Assembly (NCBI GenBank): GCA_018812385.1 | Contig: JAHJDU010000176.1 | Location: 1 to 6,333 of the forward strand | Source: Pseudomonadota bacterium | GTDB taxonomy: Bacteria; Desulfobacterota; Desulfobacteria; Desulfobacterales; Desulfobacteraceae | Length of the DNA stretch: 6,333 nt | Reading direction: 5' to 3' | Shown: positions 1-6,333 of the stretch, one piece after another | Layout: each line of letters starts with the position of its first letter | How positions within the stretch are numbered: the stretch's first letter is position 1 | The notes under the pieces: generated by a model | Seen by the model: the letters and a program-made list of their open reading frames with translations, nothing else | Database searches by the model: none | What the model was told of the DNA's origin: nothing | Program-made: the position numbers and the translations under genes

Positions 1-428
1 AGCGATCTTGAGATGGTAATGAGGAGGACATCGGTTTGGAAAGGTTTAGTTATATAATGAAAAGCACCTAATTTGATTGCTTCGATTGCGGAGTCAATCG
101 TTCCATAAGCTGTAAGAATTATTACTTCGATGTTTTTATCAATTTCTTTTACCTGTTTTAAAACTTCGATGCCATTAAGTTCAGACATTTTTATATCAGT
201 GAGAATTAGAGCGTATTTGTTTGAATTAATTTTTTTTATGCCTTCTTCTCCACTCTCAGCAGTATCAACCAGAAAACCTATTCTGGTCAGCATTAATTTC
301 AACATATTCAGAATGGGGACTTCATCATCAATAACCAGAATCTGATTTATGGGAAATTCTTTCCTTTTTTTACTGCTACTATTGCTGGTATTAAAAATAG
401 TCAAAGTATTATTTATCCAGAACTTCAC
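1..428 (-). CDS. Response regulator with NtrC-like receiver domain (partial, C-terminus outside window)
   Basis: The reading frame runs off the low edge of the window, leaving about 142 residues. They form a nearly full receiver domain that would accept phosphate from a sensor kinase. Counting from a GTG at 428, the acidic pocket is D34-D35-E36 in the VIDDE motif, the phosphoacceptor is D78 in LTDIKM, the switch threonine is T106 in LTAYG, and the lysine is K128 in ITKPF. The LTAYGTIDSAIEAIKLGA stretch is typical of NtrC/AtoC/ZraR-type regulators, so a sigma-54 AAA+ and DNA-binding output is likely, but that part is not visible. No ATG precedes the domain. GTG 428 would overlap the upstream kinase stop by 20 bases, and TTG 404 would start just after it; neither has a good ribosome-binding site, so the start is uncertain. 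Its position right behind the kinase argues that the two are cognate partners in one operon. Confidence 0.85.
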   Translation of the reverse strand, partial: MKFWINNTLTIFNTSNSSSKKRKEFPINQILVIDDEVPILNMLKLMLTRIGFLVDTAESGEEGIKKINSNKYALILTDIKMSELNGIEVLKQVKEIDKNIEVIILTAYGTIDSAIEAIKLGAFHYITKPFQTDVLLITISRS

Positions 429-2649
429 GTATCTTTTGGGCAAGATCTTTCATTACAATAGGCTTCATTAGAAAACCTTTAATACCTAAAGATGCAGCTT
501 TTTCTTCAGACATGGCTTCACTGAACCCTGTACAAAGCAATATGGGAATATCAGGGCGTATTTTAGTCAGTTCAGCTGATAGTTTGTCTCCCGGCATATT
601 TGGCATTGCCATATCAGTGATGATCAAGTCAAATTTATCTGGATTTGCACGGAAAGCTTCAAGAGCTTCAAGACTGATGGTACGCGAAGTAACCTGATAC
701 CCCAAACGCTCCAGCATCAGTCTTTCCATTTGAAGGATTGCTTCTTCATCATCCACAAAAAGGATGTGTTCAGTGCCGCCCTGGATTGGTGCTGTTGAAT
801 GAGTGACCTGTTTTTTAGAAAGACTCATTTCTATTGGCAGATAAACATGAAACTCAGTTCCTTTTCCAGGTTCACTGTATACATGGATAGCGCCTCCCAT
901 GGCAGTAACAATACCATGCACCACGGAGAGCCCCATCCCAGTGCCCTTGCCTATGGCTTTGGTGGTAAAAAACGGATCAAAGATTTTATCTGTTAAGTTT
1001 TTATCCATGCCCTTCCCTGTATCAGCTACTGTCAGACAAACATAAACTCCAGGTGTCATATCTGGAGTTATTATGTCGTACTCACCTAATTCGACTTCTC
1101 TGAAGCTGACTTTCAGTTCCCCGCCTGTGTCTTCCATGGCATGATAAGCATTGGTTGAAAGATTCATTACAATCTGATGAATTTGTGTGGGATCAGCCTT
1201 GATTACACCACAATCAGGATTGATATCCTGTATGATTTCAATTGTTGTGGGAATTGTAGACCTGATAAGCTTTAATGCTTCCTTGATAATCGGTTGCACT
1301 TTCATCAGCGTAAGTTCATTACTGTCTTGTCGTGAAAATGTGAGGATCTGTTTTACCAGGCTCTTGGCTCTTAAAGCACTGGTATAAATGTTGTGCAAGC
1401 TATCTTTAAATGGACTGTCTTCAGGGACATCCTCTAACAGCATCTCAGTATAACCCACAATGGGGAAAAGTATATTGTTAAAATCGTGGGCGATACCACC
1501 TGCAAGGGTGCCGATGGATTCCATTTTCTGGGTTTGTGCTAATTGTTTTTGAAGTTTTTTAATCTTTTTTTCTGATAAAACTTTTTCGGTCACATCCCTG
1601 CCAATGCCGCTAATGTAGGGTTCAGCATCATATGGTTTGACCAGGGAACTTTTATACTCGATATAAATTTTCTCCCGATTTTTTTTGAAATAGCAGGCAA
1701 TACCCTCATGATGCCTGTGTTTCTTGATCACTTCCAGATACCGACTGTCAAATCCGGATTGAAGTTCCGGTTCCATGAAATCTGCAGCCCTGTGGCCTAT
1801 AAACTCATCCATATCATAGCCAAAAAGTTTGTTCATAGCAGGATTAACAGAGGCAAACCTACCATCAAGATCTTGTGTGTAGATGAGATCGGTTATAGAG
1901 TTAAAAAGATTTCGGAAACTCTGTTCTGATTTTATGAGTGCCTGTTCAGTGTGTTTTCGTTCTGAAATTTCTGTTTTAAGGGCATTGGTTTTGCTTGTAA
2001 TTTCATCATCCCTCTCTCGAAGGCTAATTGTTAGCTTGTTGAACGTATCAATAATATTCTGAATTTCAATTTTTTGCCCGACTATGGCTGATTGCTGAAA
2101 GTTGCCTTTGGCCAGCAAAACCATATCTTTTTGTAAATTGTCCAACGGTCTGGAAAGGTAACGTTTAAGGAGAATATTGATAAAAAGAAAGGCCCCCATA
2201 ATAGTTCCAATAACCATTAATATCCCGATGATCAAAATATTTTGTCTCTCTTGCCTCTGAGAAGTGTTGGAATAAAAAATTTCGATATAACCAACGAGTT
2301 TTTCTCCTTTATAGCGAAGTTCTCTGTTGACATGAACAGTCGCCTCTTTATGGGATGGCTCTTGTTCAAAAATAAGTTTTTTCTTATGGTCAAGTAGACG
2401 AAGGCCACTGATTTCCTTTGATTTCGAAAGGAGTTTGCAAAGTTCCTGTGTTGTATTCAGATCGAACAGCCATAACTGTAACGTAAAAGTGTCAGAGATG
2501 TGCTTTGTTTGATTTTCTATAAAGTTTTTTAATTTTTTTTCATTGTAGTTAATCGAAAATGAATAGTAACCGATTCCGATGACAACACTAATAAAGAAAA
2601 TTACAAAACAAATTCCTATGCTTAAATCCCGTCGGATACTTTTCTGCAT
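409..2649 (-). CDS. Membrane-bound hybrid sensor histidine kinase (periplasmic sensor-HAMP-PAS-HisKA-HATPase-REC)
   Basis: This 746-residue kinase sits in the inner membrane and autophosphorylates on histidine in response to a signal. A first membrane segment spans about residues 11-30 and a second about 137-160. They enclose a periplasmic domain of roughly 105 residues with an LWLFD motif, of a kind often found before HAMP but which I cannot name. HAMP covers about 160-213, a coiled linker follows, and a PAS domain lies at about 240-355. HisKA carries H388 in GGIAHDFNN. The HATPase shows N500 (N box), D543-T-G-K-G547 (G1), F557-DPFF and GKGTGMGLS at 567-575 (G2). A C-terminal receiver at about 627-746 has D633/D634, phosphoacceptor D679, T707 and K729. 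All catalytic residues are present. The ATG is preceded by GAGGG at 2658-2662, eight bases away. It lies 16 bases after the solute-binding gene and is translationally close to the response regulator. The PAS ligand or cofactor is unknown. Confidence 0.95.
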   Translation of the reverse strand: MQKSIRRDLSIGICFVIFFISVVIGIGYYSFSINYNEKKLKNFIENQTKHISDTFTLQLWLFDLNTTQELCKLLSKSKEISGLRLLDHKKKLIFEQEPSHKEATVHVNRELRYKGEKLVGYIEIFYSNTSQRQERQNILIIGILMVIGTIMGAFLFINILLKRYLSRPLDNLQKDMVLLAKGNFQQSAIVGQKIEIQNIIDTFNKLTISLRERDDEITSKTNALKTEISERKHTEQALIKSEQSFRNLFNSITDLIYTQDLDGRFASVNPAMNKLFGYDMDEFIGHRAADFMEPELQSGFDSRYLEVIKKHRHHEGIACYFKKNREKIYIEYKSSLVKPYDAEPYISGIGRDVTEKVLSEKKIKKLQKQLAQTQKMESIGTLAGGIAHDFNNILFPIVGYTEMLLEDVPEDSPFKDSLHNIYTSALRAKSLVKQILTFSRQDSNELTLMKVQPIIKEALKLIRSTIPTTIEIIQDINPDCGVIKADPTQIHQIVMNLSTNAYHAMEDTGGELKVSFREVELGEYDIITPDMTPGVYVCLTVADTGKGMDKNLTDKIFDPFFTTKAIGKGTGMGLSVVHGIVTAMGGAIHVYSEPGKGTEFHVYLPIEMSLSKKQVTHSTAPIQGGTEHILFVDDEEAILQMERLMLERLGYQVTSRTISLEALEAFRANPDKFDLIITDMAMPNMPGDKLSAELTKIRPDIPILLCTGFSEAMSEEKAASLGIKGFLMKPIVMKDLAQKIREVLDK

Positions 2650-2665
2650 GTGGACAGCCCTCGTA

Positions 2666-4054
2666 TTAATTAAGATTAAACTTGCTCAGGACATCTTCCT
2701 CAATTTTCTCAAATGTACCATCCGTCTTCATCTCTTTCAAAGCTTTAGCTATTTCAGGAGCCAGCGCCTGGTATTTTTTGTGAATGAGGCTATATACTGG
2801 CAAGTCTACCAATGGTGGGGTTAATCTTTTTATGCCGGAATAATTATTTTCCTTTATGATTTTATCAGAAATATAAGACCACTCCACAACAGTATCAAGC
2901 CTTCCGTCATCAAGCATCTGGAATAGACGTGTTGCATTTGGAAGTATTATTCTTTCCCCTGGAATATTTTTTTCCAAAATTTTTGTCCCCACCCTGAAGC
3001 CGTTACGAAAATTGGCAAGAGACTTGTAACCATTGGCAGAGGAAACAATCCCCTTGGTATACACGTAAAATCTTATATTACTTATAGACTCAGGTATCTG
3101 GATAAGATTCTCGGTTTCTTTCGGGGCAATTTGTTTAATATCGGGGACTCGACCTGCATCGCCATCGCCATCTTCATTCGCCGCCACTAAAGACCTCTGA
3201 GCAGACCCCAGATAAATAAGTTTAAACTTGAGGCCTATTCTTTTAAAAGCCTCTTGAAGCTGTCTCTCTAAAATATCTTTCACAGGAGATTGTGCACCGG
3301 TGTAAAAAACAAATTCTTTTTCTCCAGCGATCTTGTCAAAAAAACCGTCCTCTTTCATCTGGCGAAGTGCTTGATTAAGTTTTGGAACAAGGATTTTATG
3401 CTTTTTGTGTAGATAAATATGGAAAGGCTGTAATTTAATGGGAGGGGATAACTTTTTGATACTTGTTACTTTTAAAATCTTGATCGCATTTTCGGCGATA
3501 AGATTCCATTCAACCATAGTATCAATTCGCCCAGCGTCCAACATTTGGACCAGCTGCACTGTTGTCGGAAGAAAAGTTCTTTTGCCAGGAATATTTTTCT
3601 CTAAAATCTTGGCACCTATTCGAGCTCCATTATGATATTTCTCAAGGGAGTTCCATCCTTCCACAGGGAAGGATAGATTCTTGGCATATACCGCCAGCTC
3701 CATTGTTAAAATAGATTCTGACACTTGAACCAGATTGCCGGTATTTTCAGGGTCGATTTCTTTAATATTAGGCACACGGGCGGCGTCCCCATCACCATCT
3801 TCGTTCGCCAGCATCAATGCTCTCTGGCTTGAAGGGTTCATGACGAGTTTCACATTAAGATTAAGTCTGCTAAATGCTTCTTGAATACAGACGTTTAGAA
3901 TTTCTTTTATAGGAGATTCTAAGGCAGTGTGAAAAACATACAATTTTTGTTTTGTAATTACTTCCTTGTCAGCCGCAAACAACTGGCTACTAACAATAGT
4001 ACAAAATAACAGGGAGATCATCAGAATGAGATGATTTTTGTGGTTCCTATACAT
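2666..4054 (-). CDS. Exported protein with two tandem periplasmic solute-binding domains (SBP_bac_3-like)
   Basis: This 462-residue protein begins with a signal peptide: basic residues, then a hydrophobic run at about 9-22, with probable cleavage after LFA at residue 27. There is no lipobox cysteine, so it should be soluble in the periplasm. Two copies of one domain follow at about 37-245 and 246-453. Each has a SPxKxIL start, a conserved ANEDGDGDAxRVPxIK block (residues 83-98 and 291-306), an ILEKNIPG block, and a QMLDxGRxDTxVEW block resembling the second lobe of family-3 amino-acid-type binding proteins. At about 209 residues each, the domains are slightly short for that family. No ABC permease or ATPase gene is present; the next gene, 16 bases on, is a sensor kinase. 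A sensing rather than transport role is therefore inferred, and the ligand is unknown. The ATG at 4054 is supported by AAAGGAG at 4062-4068, seven bases upstream, and by the signal peptide. It is probably the first gene of the operon. Confidence 0.9.
   Translation of the reverse strand: MYRNHKNHLILMISLLFCTIVSSQLFAADKEVITKQKLYVFHTALESPIKEILNVCIQEAFSRLNLNVKLVMNPSSQRALMLANEDGDGDAARVPNIKEIDPENTGNLVQVSESILTMELAVYAKNLSFPVEGWNSLEKYHNGARIGAKILEKNIPGKRTFLPTTVQLVQMLDAGRIDTMVEWNLIAENAIKILKVTSIKKLSPPIKLQPFHIYLHKKHKILVPKLNQALRQMKEDGFFDKIAGEKEFVFYTGAQSPVKDILERQLQEAFKRIGLKFKLIYLGSAQRSLVAANEDGDGDAGRVPDIKQIAPKETENLIQIPESISNIRFYVYTKGIVSSANGYKSLANFRNGFRVGTKILEKNIPGERIILPNATRLFQMLDDGRLDTVVEWSYISDKIIKENNYSGIKRLTPPLVDLPVYSLIHKKYQALAPEIAKALKEMKTDGTFEKIEEDVLSKFNLN
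2696..3946 (-). repeat. Internal tandem duplication of the solute-binding domain
   Basis: The coding region for residues 37-245 (3320-3946) and that for residues 246-453 (2696-3319) encode two copies of the same domain, back to back with no linker. My ungapped alignment by eye gives roughly half the residues identical, with the densest match around ANEDGDGDA and ILEKNIPG. The DNA differs at many synonymous positions, so the duplication is not recent, yet the key blocks are retained in both copies. Confidence 0.9.
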
Positions 4055-4061
4055 AAGGATT

Positions 4062-4068
4062 CTCCTTT
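4062..4068 (-). promoter_or_regulatory. Ribosome-binding site of the solute-binding protein gene
   Basis: On the minus strand AAAGGAG stands seven bases before the ATG at 4054. It is the strongest Shine-Dalgarno match in the window, and it fixes the start that yields a complete signal peptide. Confidence 0.85.
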
Positions 4069-4073
4069 AGGAT

Positions 4074-4098
4074 AAAAAAAGACAATATCCATTATTGT
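4074..4098 (-). promoter_or_regulatory. Palindrome plus T7 run in the leader (possible attenuator or operator)
   Basis: On the minus strand ACAATA-ATGGA-TATTGT (4098-4082) forms a perfect six-base-pair hairpin with a five-base loop. After one C comes a run of seven T (4080-4074), only a few bases before the ribosome-binding site. The shape is that of an intrinsic terminator, but the stem has a single G-C pair and would be weak. It could equally be a protein-binding palindrome or chance in AT-rich DNA. Confidence 0.3.
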
Positions 4099-4354
4099 TG
4101 TGCGGCCATGTTCCTTTTGAATAGCTCATTTATACTTGCCATATTCCGCACACTCTCCAAGCTATAAACCACCGGAATGCGTTTACTATTCTGTCCAAAT
4201 TTATATAGAAATTACCGTAATATATATTGTGGTGCAAAGCAAATAAATTTTCAAAAGAATATTCCATTATATAGCCGAAAACAAAATCAAAATATTTAAA
4301 TTTCTATTCAACTTATTTGGAGATATCATAAACAGTGTCCAAATCCTTTATATC

Positions 4355-4388
4355 AAAAAGTAATCCCAAAGTTAATCCTCTTGGGGAT
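4355..4388 (-). terminator. Candidate rho-independent terminator of the recombinase gene
   Basis: On the minus strand ATCCCCAA (4388-4381) pairs with TTGGGAT (4369-4363) around an 11-base loop, with one bulged base, and is followed within a few bases by TTTTT (4359-4355). It begins 18 bases after the recombinase stop codon, where a terminator is expected, and would insulate the sensor operon from the recombinase. The T run is short. Confidence 0.5.
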
Positions 4389-4405
4389 GTTAAAAATATT
4401 TTTTA

Positions 4406-5287
4406 CTAACCAGATGCTCTATTTAAATTGTGCAACATTTCAGCAGTTGGATGAAGATATCTGTAACTTATTGTTTTCTGAGTGTCTCCCAATAAACGGG
4501 CAACATGATCCAGATCCATCCTAAAATTATAGCGAAAATTTGTAGCTACATAATGCCGGAAGGTGTGCGGTCCTCTTCCATCACCCTTTGTTTTAAGGCC
4601 AAGGTCTTTAAGCATGCTGTTGATAATTTTGTAAATCATATTTTTTCCCGGGAATATTTTTTTGAATGAATCTTTTTCAGGGTCAGGGAAAAATGCTTCC
4701 AAATTGTTTTTTAAATAAACTTCGATTTTAGAAGTGAAAAAAACTGGTCGTGGATTGGTTTTTGACCAGTACAAAATGATAGCCTTTTCTTTGAATTTTA
4801 TACAAACACAGAGGTTGGCAATTTCATTAATTCTGGCCCCAGTTTCACATATTAATCGAACAAGCAGATGATTACGGATATGATTACTCTTAAACTTGTA
4901 ATTTTTACATTTTGCAATATCTTCTCCAGAGAACCATCTTTTTTCATGTTTCAGATCAAAGGCCTGTTTATCCTGCCGAGGGATTTTGTATGTATACTTA
5001 ATATTATGTCCATGGAAAGTAAATAATAATTTTGTGATGGTTAAATAAGATTGAATAGTGTGAGCTGATACTTTTTTATCCCGGAGAAACCCACAAAACC
5101 CGTCCATATGATCCGTGAATTTTTCATTGAGATTGTCGATTCTCTGTTCTTTGCAAAAAGGTAACAGTTTTTCCCTAATGACAGCATTATACAATGCTTT
5201 TGTGCTGTCTGCTAAAGCCATAGTGTCTTGAGAATTGAAATACTGGTTTATCTGAGATTCAACTTCTGATAAATACGAAATAGCCAT
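4406..5287 (-). CDS. Tyrosine recombinase / phage-integrase family protein
   Basis: At 293 residues this has the size of Xer-like or small phage-type integrases, which cut and rejoin DNA through a 3'-phosphotyrosine. An N-terminal core-binding (SAM-like) domain covers about residues 13-95. The catalytic domain starts near 115. Visible active-site residues are R152 in TGARINEI, the probable beta-hairpin lysine K176 in WSKTNPR, H241 and R244 in PHTFRHY, and the nucleophile Y277 in SYRYLHP. The position usually occupied by His or Trp in the LGH motif is Asp here (D268 in LLGD; codon GAC at 4486-4484). The ATG at 5287 has AAGGGGG at 5294-5300, six bases upstream. It is flanked by gaps on both sides and is not in an operon with the signalling genes. 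I see no excisionase, phage genes or integron recombination site beside it. Whether it belongs to a mobile element, an inversion switch or chromosome maintenance cannot be told; it does not look like XerC or XerD themselves. Confidence 0.9.
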   Translation of the reverse strand: MAISYLSEVESQINQYFNSQDTMALADSTKALYNAVIREKLLPFCKEQRIDNLNEKFTDHMDGFCGFLRDKKVSAHTIQSYLTITKLLFTFHGHNIKYTYKIPRQDKQAFDLKHEKRWFSGEDIAKCKNYKFKSNHIRNHLLVRLICETGARINEIANLCVCIKFKEKAIILYWSKTNPRPVFFTSKIEVYLKNNLEAFFPDPEKDSFKKIFPGKNMIYKIINSMLKDLGLKTKGDGRGPHTFRHYVATNFRYNFRMDLDHVARLLGDTQKTISYRYLHPTAEMLHNLNRASG

Positions 5288-5293
5288 TTCATG

Positions 5294-5300
5294 CCCCCTT
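5294..5300 (-). promoter_or_regulatory. Ribosome-binding site of the recombinase gene
   Basis: AAGGGGG on the minus strand lies six bases before the ATG at 5287. An out-of-frame ATG at 5292 sits between this site and the start, so the Shine-Dalgarno spacing is what favours 5287. Confidence 0.7.
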
Positions 5301-5433
5301 GATTATGATGAATATATTATATCGTTTAATATGGAAGAATGGCTTATAACACCGATTTTAGTTCATATATTTGAATGCCAGATGACAGAATTTTACTCTT
5401 TCCAACCACAAGATATAGTGCCGGGTTTTAATT

Positions 5434-5484
5434 AAAAAAATAAAAGAATGCTCCTGCTATGCTGCATTTTTTAAAGGCTGGAGC
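5434..5484 (-). terminator. Weak candidate terminator of the upstream hybrid kinase gene
   Basis: On the minus strand GCTCC (5484-5480) can pair with GGAGC (5454-5450) across a 25-base loop, followed by a T-rich stretch with TTTT and then TTTTTTT down to 5434. Placement 20 bases after the kinase stop and the T tract fit a terminator. The five-base-pair stem with a long loop is weak. Confidence 0.3.
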
Positions 5485-5504
5485 TGCAAGGACTGTAGCC
5501 ATTA

Positions 5505-6333
5505 TCATTGACCCCTTGAAACAACCTCATTTATAACCTTACTCAGTTCATCCATAGTTGTAGGTTTTGTAATAAAACCTGAAAAACCGTATGCCCTGAA
5601 GTTGGCAACTACCGGGTCATCAGAATAACCAGTGATAACTATCCCTTTAACATCAGAATCAATTTCAAGAAGTCTTCTCATGGTCTCTTGACCTCCCATT
5701 CCGATTTTATTGGTTAAATCTAAAATTACCATATCAAAGGGTTCTTTTGATTCCATGGCTTTTTTATATAGCTCAATAGCTTCTTTGCCCTCAATGCAGG
5801 TTTCAACATCATATCCTAATCTGTTAAGCACCCTACCCAGAAGAGTCCTGATTGCTTCTTCATCATCCATTAAAAGAATTTTTCCTGTACCGGTGGCAGG
5901 TAGTTTTACAGGTTTTTGTGCTGTAGGTTTTCCCTCTGATTTTTGCAGGTCGGGTTCTTTGGCAGATAAAGCCAGCAGATAAACCGAGAAGGTCGATCCT
6001 GTTCCCGGTTCAGATTCTACATTGATCAACCCTCCATGTTTTTTAATTATGGAATAACTGACTGTAAGACCGAGTCCCTGTCCTTTGTCAGCCCCCATGT
6101 CTTTTGTTGAAAAATAGGGATCAAATATTTTTTCAAGGTTTTCTTTTGATATTCCACATCCATGATCTTTGAAGGATATTTTAATATATTCGCCCTGGTT
6201 TAATGTCAGGTATCCTTCTTCGGCTATATCAACAGTTTCGCATGATACCGTGAGTTGTCCATTATCATCCATTGCCTCTTTTGCATTGACAACTATATTA
6301 CGGACAGCCTGTTTGATTTGACCTTCATCAATA
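5505..6333 (-). CDS. Hybrid sensor histidine kinase, C-terminal part (HATPase and receiver; start outside window)
   Basis: The frame is open from the high edge of the window to a TGA at 5505-5507. The ATG at 6272 is not the start: the 20 residues upstream of it (IKQAVRNIVVNAKEA and before) are the N box of the ATPase domain. Numbering from the first full codon, the N-box asparagine is N16, G1 is DHGCG from D56, the F box is FDPYF at about 70-74, and G2 is GQGLGL at 84-89. A Pro/Lys-rich linker of about 30 residues leads to a receiver at about 150-275 with D156/D157, phosphoacceptor D205 in ILDLT, T234 in VITGYS and K256 in ITKP. The sensor part and the HisKA histidine are not visible. The receiver loop reads DLTNKIGMGG, without the proline usual after the phosphoacceptor in this type. 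It is followed by a gap and then the recombinase, so its partners lie upstream of the window or elsewhere. Confidence 0.93.
   Translation of the reverse strand, partial: IDEGQIKQAVRNIVVNAKEAMDDNGQLTVSCETVDIAEEGYLTLNQGEYIKISFKDHGCGISKENLEKIFDPYFSTKDMGADKGQGLGLTVSYSIIKKHGGLINVESEPGTGSTFSVYLLALSAKEPDLQKSEGKPTAQKPVKLPATGTGKILLMDDEEAIRTLLGRVLNRLGYDVETCIEGKEAIELYKKAMESKEPFDMVILDLTNKIGMGGQETMRRLLEIDSDVKGIVITGYSDDPVVANFRAYGFSGFITKPTTMDELSKVINEVVSRGQ

Larger units (their letters stand above)
4055..4405. other. Gene-free AT-rich intergenic region upstream of the sensor operon
   Basis: This 351-base stretch separates the recombinase stop from the solute-binding gene start. No open frame with coding character was found on either strand. 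It holds a candidate terminator next to the recombinase (4355-4388), an inverted repeat ATTTGGA/TCCAAAT (4315-4344), a second copy of TGTCCAAAT (4192-4200 and 4336-4344), an inverted repeat TGTGCGG/CCGCACA (4099-4152), a small palindrome followed by a T run (4074-4098), and the ribosome-binding site AAAGGAG (4062-4068). The operon promoter must lie here. A TATAAT at 4271-4266 on the minus strand has no good -35 partner, so I do not assign a promoter. Confidence 0.8.

Noticed and set aside
130..345. Plus-strand open frame of 71 codons, and similar ones at 512-697, 799-996, 1187-1387, 1708-1929, 2579-2824, 3438-3635 and 5710-5982
   Set aside because: Each lies mostly or entirely opposite a strongly supported minus-strand gene, has no recognisable domain and is explained as a shadow of that gene.
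4266..4271. TATAAT on the minus strand as the -10 box of the sensor operon
   Set aside because: The upstream sequence offers only poor -35 matches at the wrong spacing. No sigma-54 type TGGC-N-TTGC element was found either.
4406..5287. Integron integrase or XerC/XerD assignment for the recombinase
   Set aside because: No integron-specific insertion or attI/attC-like site was recognised, and the LLGD motif and overall sequence do not match XerC/XerD, so only the family name is given.
5316..5321. TATAAT on the minus strand upstream of the recombinase as its -10 box
   Set aside because: No acceptable -35 hexamer lies 15-19 bases upstream, and such a hexamer is expected often in AT-rich sequence.
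4055..5504. Direct repeats flanking the recombinase as att sites of an integrated element
   Set aside because: Only short matches were seen (AAAAGAAT on both sides; a loose GCT-ATAA-CACCG similarity near 4160 and 5342). These are too short and imperfect in AT-rich DNA to call an attachment site.
5505..6272. A complete 255-residue HATPase-receiver protein starting at ATG 6272
   Set aside because: The frame continues upstream to the window edge and encodes the ATPase N box, so the ATG is internal and the gene is a truncated view of a larger kinase.

Overview
The window is an AT-rich bacterial stretch in which every supported gene lies on the minus strand, so transcription runs from high to low coordinates. 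Dense hybrid histidine kinases with the GGIAHDFNN phosphoacceptor motif, stand-alone periplasmic solute-binding proteins beside them and an NtrC-like receiver are typical of signalling-rich Desulfobacterota (Desulfobacterales-like sulfate reducers). This placement is inferred from protein style only; there is no rRNA or other marker gene.

Layout in transcription order: (1) 6333-5505, the C-terminal part (HATPase plus receiver) of a hybrid histidine kinase whose start lies beyond the window edge. (2) 5504-5288, a short gap with a weak candidate terminator and no clear promoter. (3) 5287-4406, a 293-residue tyrosine recombinase standing alone, followed by a better candidate terminator. (4) 4405-4055, a 351-base gene-free AT-rich stretch that must hold the control region of the next operon and contains several short palindromes and repeats. 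(5) 4054-2666, an exported protein made of two tandem, roughly half-identical periplasmic solute-binding domains. (6) 2649-409, a membrane-bound hybrid histidine kinase (periplasmic domain, HAMP, PAS, HisKA, HATPase, receiver). (7) 428-1, the start of a response regulator with an NtrC-like receiver, cut by the window edge.

Items 5 to 7 look like one operon: the gap between 5 and 6 is 16 bases, and 6 and 7 touch or overlap. The simplest reading is that the exported double-domain protein binds a small molecule and presents it to the periplasmic part of the kinase, which then passes phosphate through its own receiver and/or to the response regulator. The ligand and target genes cannot be read from this window. 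The recombinase is unrelated in function. It carries Asp where the family usually has the His/Trp of the LGH motif, and no convincing att repeats flank it. I see no CRISPR array, RNA gene or insertion sequence. The most notable points are the tandem-domain sensor cassette and the altered recombinase; nothing here is clearly an undescribed system.
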